From Nitrospirales bacterium (GTDB lineage: Bacteria > Nitrospirota > Nitrospiria > Nitrospirales > UBA8639), in the NCBI GenBank assembly GCA_029261295.1, contig JAJDBP010000002.1, positions 434,001-498,000 on the forward strand: a stretch of DNA of 64,000 nt, written 5' to 3'. The translations under genes and the position numbers were made by a program. The notes under the pieces are model-generated. The model saw nothing but the letters and a program-made list of their open reading frames with translations, was not told where the DNA came from and made no database searches. This document shows positions 8,508 through 17,975 of the stretch, piece after piece (the stretch's first letter is position 1; each line of letters begins with the position of its first letter).

Positions 8508-9347
8508 ATGACATTGGGTAGGATGAACGATGGTCTAAGTAAAGCAGGAGAGGGAAAGAATTCTCGAAATGATAAAATTTTGAGTGAAAATACCGTGGCT
8601 AGGAAGATGCTGCTACTAAGCATTGGGCTTGGTTGGTGTTTGGTCGGCTCTCCATTAGTAGTTTTGGCTGGCAGTGAGCCGCAAGAGCTTCCGAAGCCTA
8701 CTCATATGCTCAGCGCTCCTTTATTTCAGGAATGGCAATTTGATAAATCCGCTCTGGCGAACTTACCTGAGGGATTTTCTCAGGAAGCTATTGGGAAGGA
8801 TCCTCAAGGTAGCTGGGTTGTCCGAAAAGATGCCACGGCTCCTAGCCGGCCAAAAACAGTAGAACAGCATCTCACTTGTGAGAAAGGTCCGTGCTATCAG
8901 TTATTAAGTGTCGATGGAGTGACGGTCGAATATGTCGATCTTTCGGTTCAGATGAAAATGCGATTGGGGACTCCCTCCGGAAAAGCTGGATTGGCTTATG
9001 GGATTCAGAATGCGAAAAATTTCTATGCGGTCGTGGTTGAACCAAAAACTAATGAAATTGTGGCGTATGTGGTGAAAGATGGGGAGCCAAAGGAAATCGC
9101 TCGTGAAACGTTAATTGTTGAACCTTCCGAATGGCATTTTCTTCGAATTCAACGCAATACTATTGTGAGTAAAGAGTTCACCGAAATTTTCTTTGACCAC
9201 CATCTCATGATTGATGTCTATGATCAATCATTCAAAATAGGAAAAATAGGCTTGGTGGCGATGGGAGATGGCGCATTTTCATTTGATAATCTTCGCGCCA
9301 TAGAATTGATGTCGAATCGCCCACTTTCCAGACCAGCGGCTTATTAA
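8508..9347 (+). CDS. Exported LamG/concanavalin-like domain protein
   Basis: About 280 residues from ATG 8508 (AGGG six bases upstream). A TTG at 8391 and an ATG at 8607 are alternatives, the last giving the shortest leader. A hydrophobic stretch MLLLSIGLGWCLVGSPLVVLAG is a signal peptide or anchor. The mature part has beta-strand-rich features of a jelly-roll (GKAGLAYGIQNAKNFYAVVV, WHFLRIQR, IGLVAMGDGAFSFDN) as seen in DUF1080/LamG-type carbohydrate-binding folds. Function unknown; probably periplasmic. Confidence 0.7.
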   Translation: MTLGRMNDGLSKAGEGKNSRNDKILSENTVARKMLLLSIGLGWCLVGSPLVVLAGSEPQELPKPTHMLSAPLFQEWQFDKSALANLPEGFSQEAIGKDPQGSWVVRKDATAPSRPKTVEQHLTCEKGPCYQLLSVDGVTVEYVDLSVQMKMRLGTPSGKAGLAYGIQNAKNFYAVVVEPKTNEIVAYVVKDGEPKEIARETLIVEPSEWHFLRIQRNTIVSKEFTEIFFDHHLMIDVYDQSFKIGKIGLVAMGDGAFSFDNLRAIELMSNRPLSRPAAY

Positions 9348-9348
9348 C

Positions 9349-9918
9349 CTACGCTAAATTTGGGAGACTATTCAGGCGAAGATGAGGTTTCATCAAGTCG
9401 AGTAAGGGTTCTGGGGCGGTGGCTTCAAGAACAAGCGCTCGATTTTTCTGAGTGAGGAACTCCTGGCTCACTTGATGGTCCAGGAATCCAAGTAGCTTAT
9501 CAAAAAACCCAAAACAGTTCAGAATCCCACAGGGCTTCTCATGAATTTTGAGCTGAGCCCATGTCAGCATTTCACAGCATTCCTCCAATGTTCCTAATCC
9601 ACCGGGTAAGCTGATAAAACCTGAAGAGAGGGTGGCCATCAGCGCTTTCCGTTCGTGCATGGTTTCCACAATATGAGTGTTGGTGAGTTGTGTATGAAGC
9701 AGCTCTTTTTCGGCTAACTGCCTTGGTATTACCCCGATGACCTTGCCTCCGGCCTCAAGGACTGTCGAGGCCAAAATTCCCATTAACCCAATATTGCCGC
9801 CTCCATAGACAAGGCCAAATTCCTGTTGAACGAGGGCTTTCCCTAAGCCTTCGGCCATGTTCGCATAGTCAGGGTTTATCCCAGGGCTTGACCCACAAAA
9901 GACACAAATATATTGCAT
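9349..9918 (-). CDS. LOG family protein (TIGR00730 type)
   Basis: 189 residues with the Rossmann-like VFCGSSPG start, VYGGGNIGLMG, and the LOG signature LPGGLGTLEE. Family members cleave nucleoside 5'-monophosphates (cytokinin riboside 5'-monophosphate phosphoribohydrolase, or AMP nucleosidase-like). In bacteria the physiological substrate is often unclear. It converges on the LamG-like gene with one base between stops. Confidence 0.9.
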   Translation of the reverse strand: MQYICVFCGSSPGINPDYANMAEGLGKALVQQEFGLVYGGGNIGLMGILASTVLEAGGKVIGVIPRQLAEKELLHTQLTNTHIVETMHERKALMATLSSGFISLPGGLGTLEECCEMLTWAQLKIHEKPCGILNCFGFFDKLLGFLDHQVSQEFLTQKNRALVLEATAPEPLLDLMKPHLRLNSLPNLA

Positions 9919-9952
9919 CGTTAGTTAGTGATTGAAAAGAAGAAGAGGGCGG

Positions 9953-10888
9953 TCATTTTGGTAGATGTTCTAGAGGTAAAACTGTGAGGGCATACGGGTT
10001 AACTCGCGCGCCGTTAAGGCGAATTCCCCAATGAAGGTGCGGCCCGGTAGCTCTTCCCGTGGCTCCTACTTTCCCCAACGACTCTCCTTTGTTGAGAGTC
10101 TGGCCGGGTTGTACGTCAATTTCCGATAAATGAAAATACATGGAAAACAATCCGACCCCATGATCGATAATCACTCCTTTTCCTGAGAAAAAATGATCAA
10201 CCGCTGCTACGACCGTGCCCTTATTGATAGCCAGGACTGGTGTGCCTAGAGGTGCAGCGATGTCTTCTCCAGAATGGGGGCGTTTGTGTTGTCCGTTAAT
10301 CACACGACGACTGCCGAATCGTCCAGTTACGGTGCCTTTGGTTGGCTCGAGAAAAGGCCCATCCCATAGCGGCTGTTTGCCGATATGGTGAAAGGCATTT
10401 GACATTTCCTTTTGTTCGAGCCGTACTCGTTTTAAAGTTTTTGCATCAAGGTCAACTTTATTCTTAGGCAATTTGAGGTGTTGGACGGCATAGTCTTCTT
10501 TGATAATCGTTATCGGGTAAGTGAGATGATCCGATTGGGCATTGGCCTGTACTGTGATGTGCAATTTCTGTTTCCCTGGTGGGTCTTGCATATCAATGCC
10601 AACGATAGCGGCAAACCTGCTATTCGTCATTCGAAAGAAGGGAATCTTTCGTTTAAGAAAAACCCCGCTAACATGAGATTGTGGATTGTTGACAGGGACT
10701 TCAATCCATAAGACTTTTCCCTGTTTGCCGCTAAATTGTTTCTCTGGAGCCGAAAGATGTTTTTCTACGGCAGGGGTTTCAAGAATCTGGAATGAAAAAG
10801 TGCTCACAAGGACGAAGAAGAGAATCTGGAGCCCTTGTCCCTTAACCTGGGGAAAAATCGATAATAATGGAAAATGTTTATTGGTCAT
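9953..10888 (-). CDS. M23 family zinc endopeptidase (LytM domain), exported
   Basis: 311 residues. An N-terminal hydrophobic segment acts as a signal anchor. A beta-rich middle domain follows, then a C-terminal M23 domain with all zinc ligands: H and D in RPHSGEDIAAP, and HLH in GPHLHWGIRL. It should cut peptidoglycan cross-links in the periplasm. Its start overlaps the pafA stop by four bases (ATGA), so it is the last gene of the proteasome operon as transcribed. The functional link to the proteasome is unclear; coupling may be only positional. Confidence 0.88.
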   Translation of the reverse strand: MTNKHFPLLSIFPQVKGQGLQILFFVLVSTFSFQILETPAVEKHLSAPEKQFSGKQGKVLWIEVPVNNPQSHVSGVFLKRKIPFFRMTNSRFAAIVGIDMQDPPGKQKLHITVQANAQSDHLTYPITIIKEDYAVQHLKLPKNKVDLDAKTLKRVRLEQKEMSNAFHHIGKQPLWDGPFLEPTKGTVTGRFGSRRVINGQHKRPHSGEDIAAPLGTPVLAINKGTVVAAVDHFFSGKGVIIDHGVGLFSMYFHLSEIDVQPGQTLNKGESLGKVGATGRATGPHLHWGIRLNGARVNPYALTVLPLEHLPK

Positions 10889-12261
10889 GGGTAGAGCCGA
10901 TTATGCGGAACCTGGCTCAATAATTCGTCAACTCTTGGGTTAAATGGGCAAAATGGATCCATACAGAGAATTGTTTCCTCCCAATATCCGTTCAGCTTGA
11001 GATAGGTCCAATCCACAGTATACGACCGATTTTTGGCTCGGGCAAATCTAATGAAGTCGCCGCGAACTTTTGCACGCGTGGTTTGTGGAGGGATGGTTTT
11101 GGCTTGTTCTATGGCTTCCTCGTCAACAAGTTTCCTGATGCCTTGTCGTTCCGCTAGCAGATAAAAGAGGCCTCGCTTTCGATTAATATCATGGTATTGC
11201 AGGTCCATCATGCAGAGTCGTGGATCATCCCATCCGCATGATTTATTTGCCATGTAATTTTCCATCAACCATTTTTTTGTAATCCAGTCGATTTCTCTGA
11301 CCAACTGCATGGGCGAATGCGTGAGAAGCTGCAAGACTCGTCCCCATTCATCATGAATTTCTGAAAATATTTTATTAGGAGGTTGGGACTGCAAATATTC
11401 TCCCGCGCGCTCCCAAAAGACCTGTTGAATTTCGAGGGCCGTCAGTGCACGCCCATCTTCTAATTTGACGGTTTTCTTTAAGGTGGAGTCACGAGAAATA
11501 TCTCTAATCGCTTTGACTGGTTCTTCTAGATCGATATTGGGAATGGAGTAGCCATCTTCAATCATAGACAACACGATTGCTGCCGTGCCGACTTTTAAAT
11601 AGGTGGCGAATTCCGACATGTTGGAATCGCCAAGAATGATATGGAGACGACGAAATTTTTCTGCATCAGAATGGGGTTCGTCCCGAGTATTAATAATGCT
11701 TCGGGAGGATGTCGTTGAAGATGAAGTTTTCTCATGAATATGTTGAGCACGTTGAGAAATGAAAAATTGAGATTTGCCAGAGACTCTAAGGATTTTTCCG
11801 GCGCCGGAATAAATTTGACGAGTGACAAAAAATGGAATGAGTTGTTCACTCACTTTCCAAAAATCGACATCCCTCCGCATGAGAAAGTTTTCGTGTGATC
11901 CATAGGTGTTGCCGAGTGAATCCGTATTATTTTTGAAAATGTAGATGTCTCCTGAGAGGCCTTCTTCTCTCAATCGTTCCTCAGCAATGGGGAGGCAATT
12001 TTCTAAAATTCGTTCGCCGGCTTTATCATGAATGACTAAATCAATGAGATCATCACATTCGGGTGTCGAATATTCTGGATGGCATCCGGTATCTTGATAA
12101 AATCGTGCGCCATTTGTGAGAAATGCGTTGGATGGCCAGCTGTTAGGAATGAGTCCTTCAAAGATATACCCGAGAATCTTTTCAATTGGAAGATAGACGC
12201 GTCCGGTGGGAGAAAAGGTCAGTCCGTATTCGCACTCAAGGCCGAAAATTCGCTTAATCAT
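10885..12261 (-). CDS. pafA: Pup-protein ligase PafA
   Basis: 458 residues from ATG 12261, which has AAGG upstream and gives the family's MIKRIFGLECEYG start; a TTG at 12282 would add seven residues. It belongs to the PafA/Dop carboxylate-amine ligase fold: LECEYG (metal-binding Glu), HPEYSTPECD, FKNNTDSLGNTYGSHENFL, INTRDEPHSDAEKFRRLH and DSNMSE. These match PafA rather than Dop because the extra loop of Dop is missing. It joins the C-terminal Glu of Pup (or UBact) to lysines of target proteins. Last proteasome gene in the operon arc-dop-prcB-prcA-pafA. Confidence 0.95.
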   Translation of the reverse strand: MIKRIFGLECEYGLTFSPTGRVYLPIEKILGYIFEGLIPNSWPSNAFLTNGARFYQDTGCHPEYSTPECDDLIDLVIHDKAGERILENCLPIAEERLREEGLSGDIYIFKNNTDSLGNTYGSHENFLMRRDVDFWKVSEQLIPFFVTRQIYSGAGKILRVSGKSQFFISQRAQHIHEKTSSSTTSSRSIINTRDEPHSDAEKFRRLHIILGDSNMSEFATYLKVGTAAIVLSMIEDGYSIPNIDLEEPVKAIRDISRDSTLKKTVKLEDGRALTALEIQQVFWERAGEYLQSQPPNKIFSEIHDEWGRVLQLLTHSPMQLVREIDWITKKWLMENYMANKSCGWDDPRLCMMDLQYHDINRKRGLFYLLAERQGIRKLVDEEAIEQAKTIPPQTTRAKVRGDFIRFARAKNRSYTVDWTYLKLNGYWEETILCMDPFCPFNPRVDELLSQVPHNRLYP

Positions 12262-12400
12262 GGCCGCCTTATTGCTTCTCAAAATGAGCGTATTTTAGGA
12301 ATGTTCGATAGGGATTACTTCGTCATAAAGTCAGAATACACCCCTCTTGGTGAATGTTCAACCTAAGAACTTTTAGACGAAATAGGTGAGCCTGAAAGGG

Positions 12401-13084
12401 TTAGGAGAGGAGGCCTGAGGCTTCAGAGGTTTCAACTCGACGGAATTTTCTCCCCGAACGCGTTCGATCCAAAAGAGCAATTTCTAGCCCCTCTAGACGC
12501 GTTTTAGGCTCTGCGCCAATTTCAAACGCCTGTTGGCATAATTGTAAGGCCATATTAAGCGGTGGACTTGATTCGGGCATTTCCTTACGAAGAAAAGTAA
12601 GAATGGCTTCCGATCGTCCGCCAATGGCGGTGACCTTACGTTCGTCAATAATGCTTCCATCGAAGCCGATGCGATACAGCTCATTGCCTTCTGGGGTCTC
12701 ACCAACTTGTGCCAGAAGGAGTTCCACTTCATACGGCTTCATTTCTTGACTGAAGATGGTCCCTAACATTTGTGAATATCCATTCGCCAATGAACGAGCC
12801 GTAACATCTTCTCGGCTGTACATCATGCCTTTCATGTCAGCATGTTGGATGCCTGCCTTTCGCAAATTTTCAAATTCGCTGTATCGGCCGGCTCCTGAAA
12901 ATGCAATGCTGTCATAGATTTCGGAAATCTTAAAGAGTGAGGCACTGGGATTGTCTGCGACAAATAACACGCCTTGATCGTATTCCATGGCAATAATTGA
13001 ACGACCTTTGGCAATACCTTTTTTGGCATATTCTGCTCGGTCCTGCATCATTTGTTCGGGGGAAACGTAAAAGGGCATGGCCAT
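12401..13084 (-). CDS. prcA: 20S proteasome alpha subunit
   Basis: 227 residues. YVSPEQMMQDRAEYAKKGIAKG is the actinobacterial-type alpha N-terminus that gates the pore, and GVLFVADNPS, GKF/GRYSEFENLR and PYEVELLLAQVG follow as in PrcA. No catalytic Thr, as expected. Alpha heptamers cap the beta rings and receive the C-terminal tail of the ATPase. The gene starts three bases after the prcB stop, so the two subunits should be made in equal amounts. Confidence 0.96.
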   Translation of the reverse strand: MAMPFYVSPEQMMQDRAEYAKKGIAKGRSIIAMEYDQGVLFVADNPSASLFKISEIYDSIAFSGAGRYSEFENLRKAGIQHADMKGMMYSREDVTARSLANGYSQMLGTIFSQEMKPYEVELLLAQVGETPEGNELYRIGFDGSIIDERKVTAIGGRSEAILTFLRKEMPESSPPLNMALQLCQQAFEIGAEPKTRLEGLEIALLDRTRSGRKFRRVETSEASGLLS

Positions 13085-13087
13085 GAT

Positions 13088-13927
13088 TTATGGTTCCCGT
13101 TCTTCCGAATACAATTCTTGGCAGATGGTCGCGAGAGTCGAATCGTCTACGTCTCGAACACCTTGGGCGTCAACTAATTTGACCAGGGGGAAAATTTTTC
13201 GAAGTAAGTCAGGCCCCCCTGTTCCCACATCTTCTTCCGCTGCATTCGATAAAGCTCGAATGGCCACATGAACCGCTTTGTCTTCGGGTAGGTGCTTACG
13301 AAAATGTTCTTTTAATGTGAGGCGGGCATCCTTGCCACCAGATCCCACTGCGTGAAAATCCGTATCCTCATACCGGCCCCCAGTAATATCATATTTAAAC
13401 AAACGCCCTAATCCTCGCTTCTGATCGTATCCGACAAAGAGCGGAATTACGACAAGGCCTTGCATCACCATTGGAAAATTTGCCTTGACCATGTATCCAA
13501 GGCGAGTAGCTTTCCCTTCACATGTTAGGGGTTTACCATCAAGTTTTTCATAATGTTCCAATTCGATTCGAAAGAGTTTTGCCATTTCCACACAAGGGCC
13601 AGCAGCCCCTGCAATCGCCATGGCCGAAAATTCGTCGGTTTGAAATACCTTATCCATTCGGTTGGCGGCAATTTGATATCCTTCGGTGGCTCGCCGGTCT
13701 CCCGCGATGAGCACTCCATTTTGGTAGGTGAACGCAAGAACCGTGGTGCCATGCGGCCAGGCAGGTAATCCACTCGAAAGAAAATTTTCACTTGATCCTT
13801 GTTGCCCAGGGATCGTGCCCCATCGTGCTATCGGTAAGAGCTCTGGCCGCTGTGTCGATAAAAATTGATAAAAGCTTGAGCAGGGGTCGAAAGAGAACCT
13901 TGAGAATGGAGAGCTGTCAGTATTCAT
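13088..13927 (-). CDS. prcB: 20S proteasome beta subunit (catalytic)
   Basis: 279 residues. A 60-residue propeptide ends in WPHG, and processing should expose Thr61 as the N-terminal nucleophile (WPHG|TTVLAF). Asp77 and Lys93 stand at the 17 and 33 positions of the mature chain, completing the catalytic triad. IAGDRRATEG, FELEHYEKLDG and MQGLVVIPLFVGYD match known PrcB. The propeptide keeps the QRPELLP segment seen in mycobacterial PrcB. Only 42 bases separate it from dop, so there is no room for the pup gene that usually lies between dop and prcB. Confidence 0.96.
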   Translation of the reverse strand: MNTDSSPFSRFSFDPCSSFYQFLSTQRPELLPIARWGTIPGQQGSSENFLSSGLPAWPHGTTVLAFTYQNGVLIAGDRRATEGYQIAANRMDKVFQTDEFSAMAIAGAAGPCVEMAKLFRIELEHYEKLDGKPLTCEGKATRLGYMVKANFPMVMQGLVVIPLFVGYDQKRGLGRLFKYDITGGRYEDTDFHAVGSGGKDARLTLKEHFRKHLPEDKAVHVAIRALSNAAEEDVGTGGPDLLRKIFPLVKLVDAQGVRDVDDSTLATICQELYSEEREP

Positions 13928-13969
13928 TTCGACCTTCGCTTGCGTAGTGTGTTGAGGCCATAGTCATTG

Positions 13970-15445
13970 TTAGGTGTTGAGCCGAGATAATAGCTGATCA
14001 ACTGTCTCAATGTCCTGGAAAAGCTCTTGAGTGAGTGATTGTGTGCCGCGAAAAGGATCCATAAGAGGTATGCGTTTTATTTTAGCATCCGTTCCTGCAA
14101 GTAAGACGGAAGTCCAACTCATTCCGTAGACCTGTTTAGGAAATCGTTGAAGACACGCTCCTCGAAAAAATGCACGGGTTTGGGTTGGAGCGATATCCAT
14201 CGCGCGTTGGACTTCTTCCGTGTGAGTGAGCCGTTCTATCTTCCCCGATCGTTCTAAGGTGTAATACAAGCCTTTGTCTGGTCGTACATCGTGATATTGT
14301 AAATCCATCATGGCAATACGAGGGTCTTCCCAAGAACAGTGCTTGCGGTCCATATAGGATTCTATCAGCAGGCGTTTGGCAACCCAATCGATTTCTTGGC
14401 TGAGCTTAGTGGGATCTTGGGCTAATTGTTCAAGCACTGACTCCCAGCGAATTAAGACTTCTTTGGTGATAGGAGATAATTCTCGGGTGGTATAAAAATC
14501 GTGGGCGGCATGTAGAAATGCCTGTTGAATAGCCAGGGCTGTTGTATGCTGGCCATTCTGAAGAGAGAGGGATGTTTGAAGAGTAAGGTCGCGAGAAACC
14601 TGTTTTACTGCATTGACCGGATCGGCTAGTTCGATATGTGGCAGAACTCCTTGGTTTTCTAACATGTCCATAATGATGGCGGTGGTACCAATTTTGAGGA
14701 AAGTCGATACCTCGCACATATTAGAATCACCGACAATGACATGCAGTCGACGATAGTGGGATTGTTGGGTATGTGGTTCGTCCCGGGTATTGATGATGGG
14801 ACGATTGACCATGGTATTGAGATCGAAGAGACACTCTAAAAAGTCCGCTCGTTGAGATATTTGATAGGCCGTGGGGTTTGTCCCATTTTCTGCACCGACT
14901 TTTCCTGCTCCACAATAGATTGGGCGTGATACAAAAAATGGCAGAAGTGTTTCGGCTATTTTTTTAAAGGGTATTTTTCGAGAAATAAGATAATTCTCAT
15001 GATATCCGAAGCTATTGCCTTTTCCGTCGGAATTGTTGCGATACACCAGAAATTCATCTGTTCCTACACTCGTGTTCAGACTTGCAAGACATTGGGCGAC
15101 AAAGGTATCTCCTGCTCGCTCATAGGCAACGACTTCACGTGGATTGCTACATTCGGGTGTTGAATATTCTGGATGGGCCCCGTCGATATAGAGTCGACCG
15201 GCATTGGGCAGTATTTTATTGAGTTGGCGATTGTAGTGAACGCCCGGCCGTTCGGGTTCACCTTCTACTTTAAATCCTCTGGCATCCAAGAAGGGGTTTT
15301 CGTTTTCATAATCCCACAGGGCAGTGGGTGCTGGAAGTCGAGGACAGTGGCTGATTAAGCGAAGTGAATTATCAACGGGATCAGGGTTGAGGTGAGACCG
15401 AGCGATGATCCCATATTCTGTTTCAGTTCCAATGATGCGGAGCAA
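13970..15445 (-). CDS. dop: Depupylase/Pup deamidase Dop
   Basis: 491 residues starting at a TTG with GAGG upstream. GTETEYGI is the family's catalytic metal-binding start. The segment after it (about residues 37-75, ENENPFLDARGFKVEGE) is the Dop-specific loop missing from PafA. HPEYSTPECS, NNSDGKGNSFGYHENYL and INTRDEPHTQQSHYRRLH complete the site. Dop removes Pup from substrates and, where Pup ends in Gln, deamidates it to Glu. The gene lies 30 bases after arc. Confidence 0.95.
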   Translation of the reverse strand: MLRIIGTETEYGIIARSHLNPDPVDNSLRLISHCPRLPAPTALWDYENENPFLDARGFKVEGEPERPGVHYNRQLNKILPNAGRLYIDGAHPEYSTPECSNPREVVAYERAGDTFVAQCLASLNTSVGTDEFLVYRNNSDGKGNSFGYHENYLISRKIPFKKIAETLLPFFVSRPIYCGAGKVGAENGTNPTAYQISQRADFLECLFDLNTMVNRPIINTRDEPHTQQSHYRRLHVIVGDSNMCEVSTFLKIGTTAIIMDMLENQGVLPHIELADPVNAVKQVSRDLTLQTSLSLQNGQHTTALAIQQAFLHAAHDFYTTRELSPITKEVLIRWESVLEQLAQDPTKLSQEIDWVAKRLLIESYMDRKHCSWEDPRIAMMDLQYHDVRPDKGLYYTLERSGKIERLTHTEEVQRAMDIAPTQTRAFFRGACLQRFPKQVYGMSWTSVLLAGTDAKIKRIPLMDPFRGTQSLTQELFQDIETVDQLLSRLNT

Positions 15446-15475
15446 AGAAACCTCATCTAAGGGCAGATCGGTTGG

Positions 15476-17203
15476 TTAAAAATAGTGACCGACACTCATG
15501 GTTTCAATTTCTCGTGATTCAGATTCTTCATCCACGGTGAGCGTTCTAACGTGAATGATTTTCTCTCCTTTTTTCCCGGCGATTTTCGCCCAGTCGTCTG
15601 GATGTGTCGTATTGGGTAGATCTTCCTGTTCTTTGAATTCTTCTCGAATGGCTTGAAGAAAGTCCTCGCTCGTGAGCCCCTTTTCACCTCCGGAAATCGT
15701 ACGCTTGATGGAAATTTTCTTGGCCCGCGATACGACACTTTCAATCAATGCACCGCTGGAGAAATCCTTATAATACACGGTTTCTTTTTCTCCATTGGCA
15801 TAGGTGACTTCTAGGAATTGATTTTCTTCGGTTTTGGCATACATGGACTCTATGGTTGTCTCGATAAGATCATTGAGATAGCCTGTTCGATCTAGGCTCT
15901 TTGCCGCCATGGCTGATTCAGAATAGGGTAAGTTGGTTAGTAGATATTTACCAAGAATATCTTTAGCGCCCTGTTTGTCCGGTCGAGGGATCTTAATTTT
16001 AATATCCAATCGGCCAGGCCGTAAGACGGCGGGGTCAATCAAATCTTGCCGGTTGCTGGCACCAATCACGATAACATCACGCAAACTTTCTACCCCGTCA
16101 ATTTCGGAAAGAAATTGGGGCACGATAGTGGATTCGATGTCTGAAGAGATGCCGGTTCCCCTGGTCCGAAATAATGCGTCCATTTCATCAAAGAATACGA
16201 TGACTGGATGGCCGTGAGAGGCTTTTTCTTTGGCTTTAGCAAAGACCTCTCGGATTTGTCGCTCAGATTCGCCTACATACTTATTCAGAAGCTCAGGCCC
16301 TTTGATATGTAGGAAATAGCTACGAATATCTTTGCCCTTGAGATGCCCGAGTTTTTTCGCGATGGAATTGGCTACGGCTTTGGCTATTAAGGTTTTCCCG
16401 CAGCCTGGTGGACCATACAGGAGGAGCCCTTTGGGCGGGGATAGGTGGTGCTCGGCAAAAAGAGTGGGATGGAGGAAGGGGAGCTCTACCGCATCTTTCA
16501 CTTGTTCCAATTCTTTTTCGAGGCCGCCAATATGGTCATAATTAATATCTGGGACCTCTTCGATCACGAGTTCTTCCATTTCACCTTTAGGGATTTTTTC
16601 AGTGAGATAGCCCGAACGTGATTCAAAGAGAAGGTGATCGCCTACGCTGAGCTTTTGTTGAGTGAGGGCGTCGGATACTTCAACAACCCGCTCATCATCC
16701 AAGTGAGTGCTCACGACGGCACGGCCATCATCGAGCAATTGTTTAAGATGAACGATTTCACCTTGGGGATCATATCCGCGTGCTTCAATGACATTGAGCC
16801 CCTCGTTCAAGATCACTTCCTGCCCTGTCTTAAGAGAGTCTATGTGAATGGATGGGTGTAAATTGACACGCAATTTTCGCCCACCTTGGGAAACAGTAAT
16901 GGTCCCATCAGAATTTGTGCCATAGAAAATGGCGAAAGTTGAAGGTGGGGCTGTTAATTTCTCTACTTCTTTTCTGAGGGCTTCTATTTGGGTTCGGGCT
17001 TCTTGAAGGCTTCCGACTAACCGCTCATTTTTCTGTTGGGTTTGGTTAAGTTGTTGGCGAAACTCGTTGTCCTGTTGTCTTTCAAGTTGCAAAGACTCCA
17101 GCTGGGACCGCAAATTTTGAATTTCGCGGGAAGTGTCGTCAGCTTTTCTTATTCCCATAAGCGTCTCAAATCGTTTGTACAACTCCTCAAGCGATGAGGA
17201 CAA
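15476..17203 (-). CDS. arc: Proteasome-activating AAA ATPase ARC/Mpa
   Basis: 575 residues. Residues about 24-85 form the coiled coil that binds Pup-like tails. Two OB-fold regions follow (about 88-200), then the AAA domain with Walker A GPPGCGKT at 264-271 and Walker B VIVFFDEMDALF. The chain ends in GHYF with a penultimate Tyr, equivalent to the GQYL tail that docks into the PrcA pocket and opens the gate. The start is TTG 17203, preceded by AAAGGGG. First gene of the operon, with a possible promoter 67 bases upstream. It unfolds tagged proteins and threads them into the 20S core. Confidence 0.95.
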   Translation of the reverse strand: MSSSLEELYKRFETLMGIRKADDTSREIQNLRSQLESLQLERQQDNEFRQQLNQTQQKNERLVGSLQEARTQIEALRKEVEKLTAPPSTFAIFYGTNSDGTITVSQGGRKLRVNLHPSIHIDSLKTGQEVILNEGLNVIEARGYDPQGEIVHLKQLLDDGRAVVSTHLDDERVVEVSDALTQQKLSVGDHLLFESRSGYLTEKIPKGEMEELVIEEVPDINYDHIGGLEKELEQVKDAVELPFLHPTLFAEHHLSPPKGLLLYGPPGCGKTLIAKAVANSIAKKLGHLKGKDIRSYFLHIKGPELLNKYVGESERQIREVFAKAKEKASHGHPVIVFFDEMDALFRTRGTGISSDIESTIVPQFLSEIDGVESLRDVIVIGASNRQDLIDPAVLRPGRLDIKIKIPRPDKQGAKDILGKYLLTNLPYSESAMAAKSLDRTGYLNDLIETTIESMYAKTEENQFLEVTYANGEKETVYYKDFSSGALIESVVSRAKKISIKRTISGGEKGLTSEDFLQAIREEFKEQEDLPNTTHPDDWAKIAGKKGEKIIHVRTLTVDEESESREIETMSVGHYF

Positions 17204-17269
17204 TAACCCCTTTGAGGGAGAGTAGGGGTATATGTTATGAACGGGAAATGACGAAAAAGACTTAATGAG

Positions 17270-17299
17270 AGTCTACCACTCAAAAAAAAATAGGGTCAA
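17270..17299 (-). promoter_or_regulatory. Candidate sigma-70 promoter of the proteasome operon
   Basis: Reading on the minus strand, TTGACC and TAGACT are separated by 18 bases with an A/T tract between. They match the -35 box at five of six and the -10 box at four of six positions. It lies between thiE and arc, the only sizeable gap upstream of the operon. Confidence 0.35.
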
Positions 17300-17340
17300 C
17301 CAAAAGCTATCGTGAGATCAGTCGACCTTAAATTGACAAA

Positions 17341-17967
17341 CTATGGAAGTTTTGAGATTAGAGTATTTGTGCTATCAACAATATTGGGTGCTTGAAGAAT
17401 AGCTGAGATCACAGCAATTCCATAGGCTCCGGAAGACATGACGGAGTGGACGTTCATTGGATTGATGCCACCAATGGCAAAAATAGGGAGATGAGTTGCT
17501 CGACACGCCTTCTCAAGTGTGGAAAGACCTAATGGTGGTCCGTAGATACGTTTTGATGGTGTCTCATGAATGGGACCCAGGACCGCAAAATCCGCGCCTT
17601 CATTTTCTGCTTTTCTAATCTCGTCTACAGAATGAGTTGAGATTCCAATCAGTTTTTTCGCCCCCAACATTCGGCGAGCGAATGGAAGGGGAAGACTATT
17701 CGAGCGAAGATGAACCCCATCCGCCTCAAGAGCAAGGACAAGATCAATGCGATCATTTAGGAGGACCTTCCCCTGTTGCCTTTGTATTAGAGAAATGAGA
17801 TTTTTGGTTAAATCGATCAAAGGCCTAGTGTCTAGATCCTTTTCACGAATTTGGACCATGCGAACTCCAGCATCCATCGCCTGGTTGATAATGGATGGAA
17901 GAGGTCGTTGAGAGGTATTGTGGCGATCTGTGAGAAGGTACAGTCGAGGAAGGGTGAAACCTGACAT
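17341..17967 (-). CDS. thiE: Thiamine-phosphate synthase
   Basis: 208 residues of TIM-barrel ThiE/TenI type: YLLTDR start, MVQIREKDLDTR (pyrimidine-phosphate binding), LLNDRIDLVLALEADGVHL, LIGISTHS, GADFAVLGPIHETPSK and FAIGGINPMNV. It couples hydroxymethylpyrimidine diphosphate with thiazole phosphate to give thiamine phosphate. Since TenI (thiazole tautomerase) has the same fold, the alternative cannot be fully excluded, but the K/R residues and position after thiG favour ThiE. It starts eight bases after thiG. Confidence 0.88.
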   Translation of the reverse strand: MSGFTLPRLYLLTDRHNTSQRPLPSIINQAMDAGVRMVQIREKDLDTRPLIDLTKNLISLIQRQQGKVLLNDRIDLVLALEADGVHLRSNSLPLPFARRMLGAKKLIGISTHSVDEIRKAENEGADFAVLGPIHETPSKRIYGPPLGLSTLEKACRATHLPIFAIGGINPMNVHSVMSSGAYGIAVISAILQAPNIVDSTNTLISKLP

Positions 17968-17975
17968 TCCCGAGG

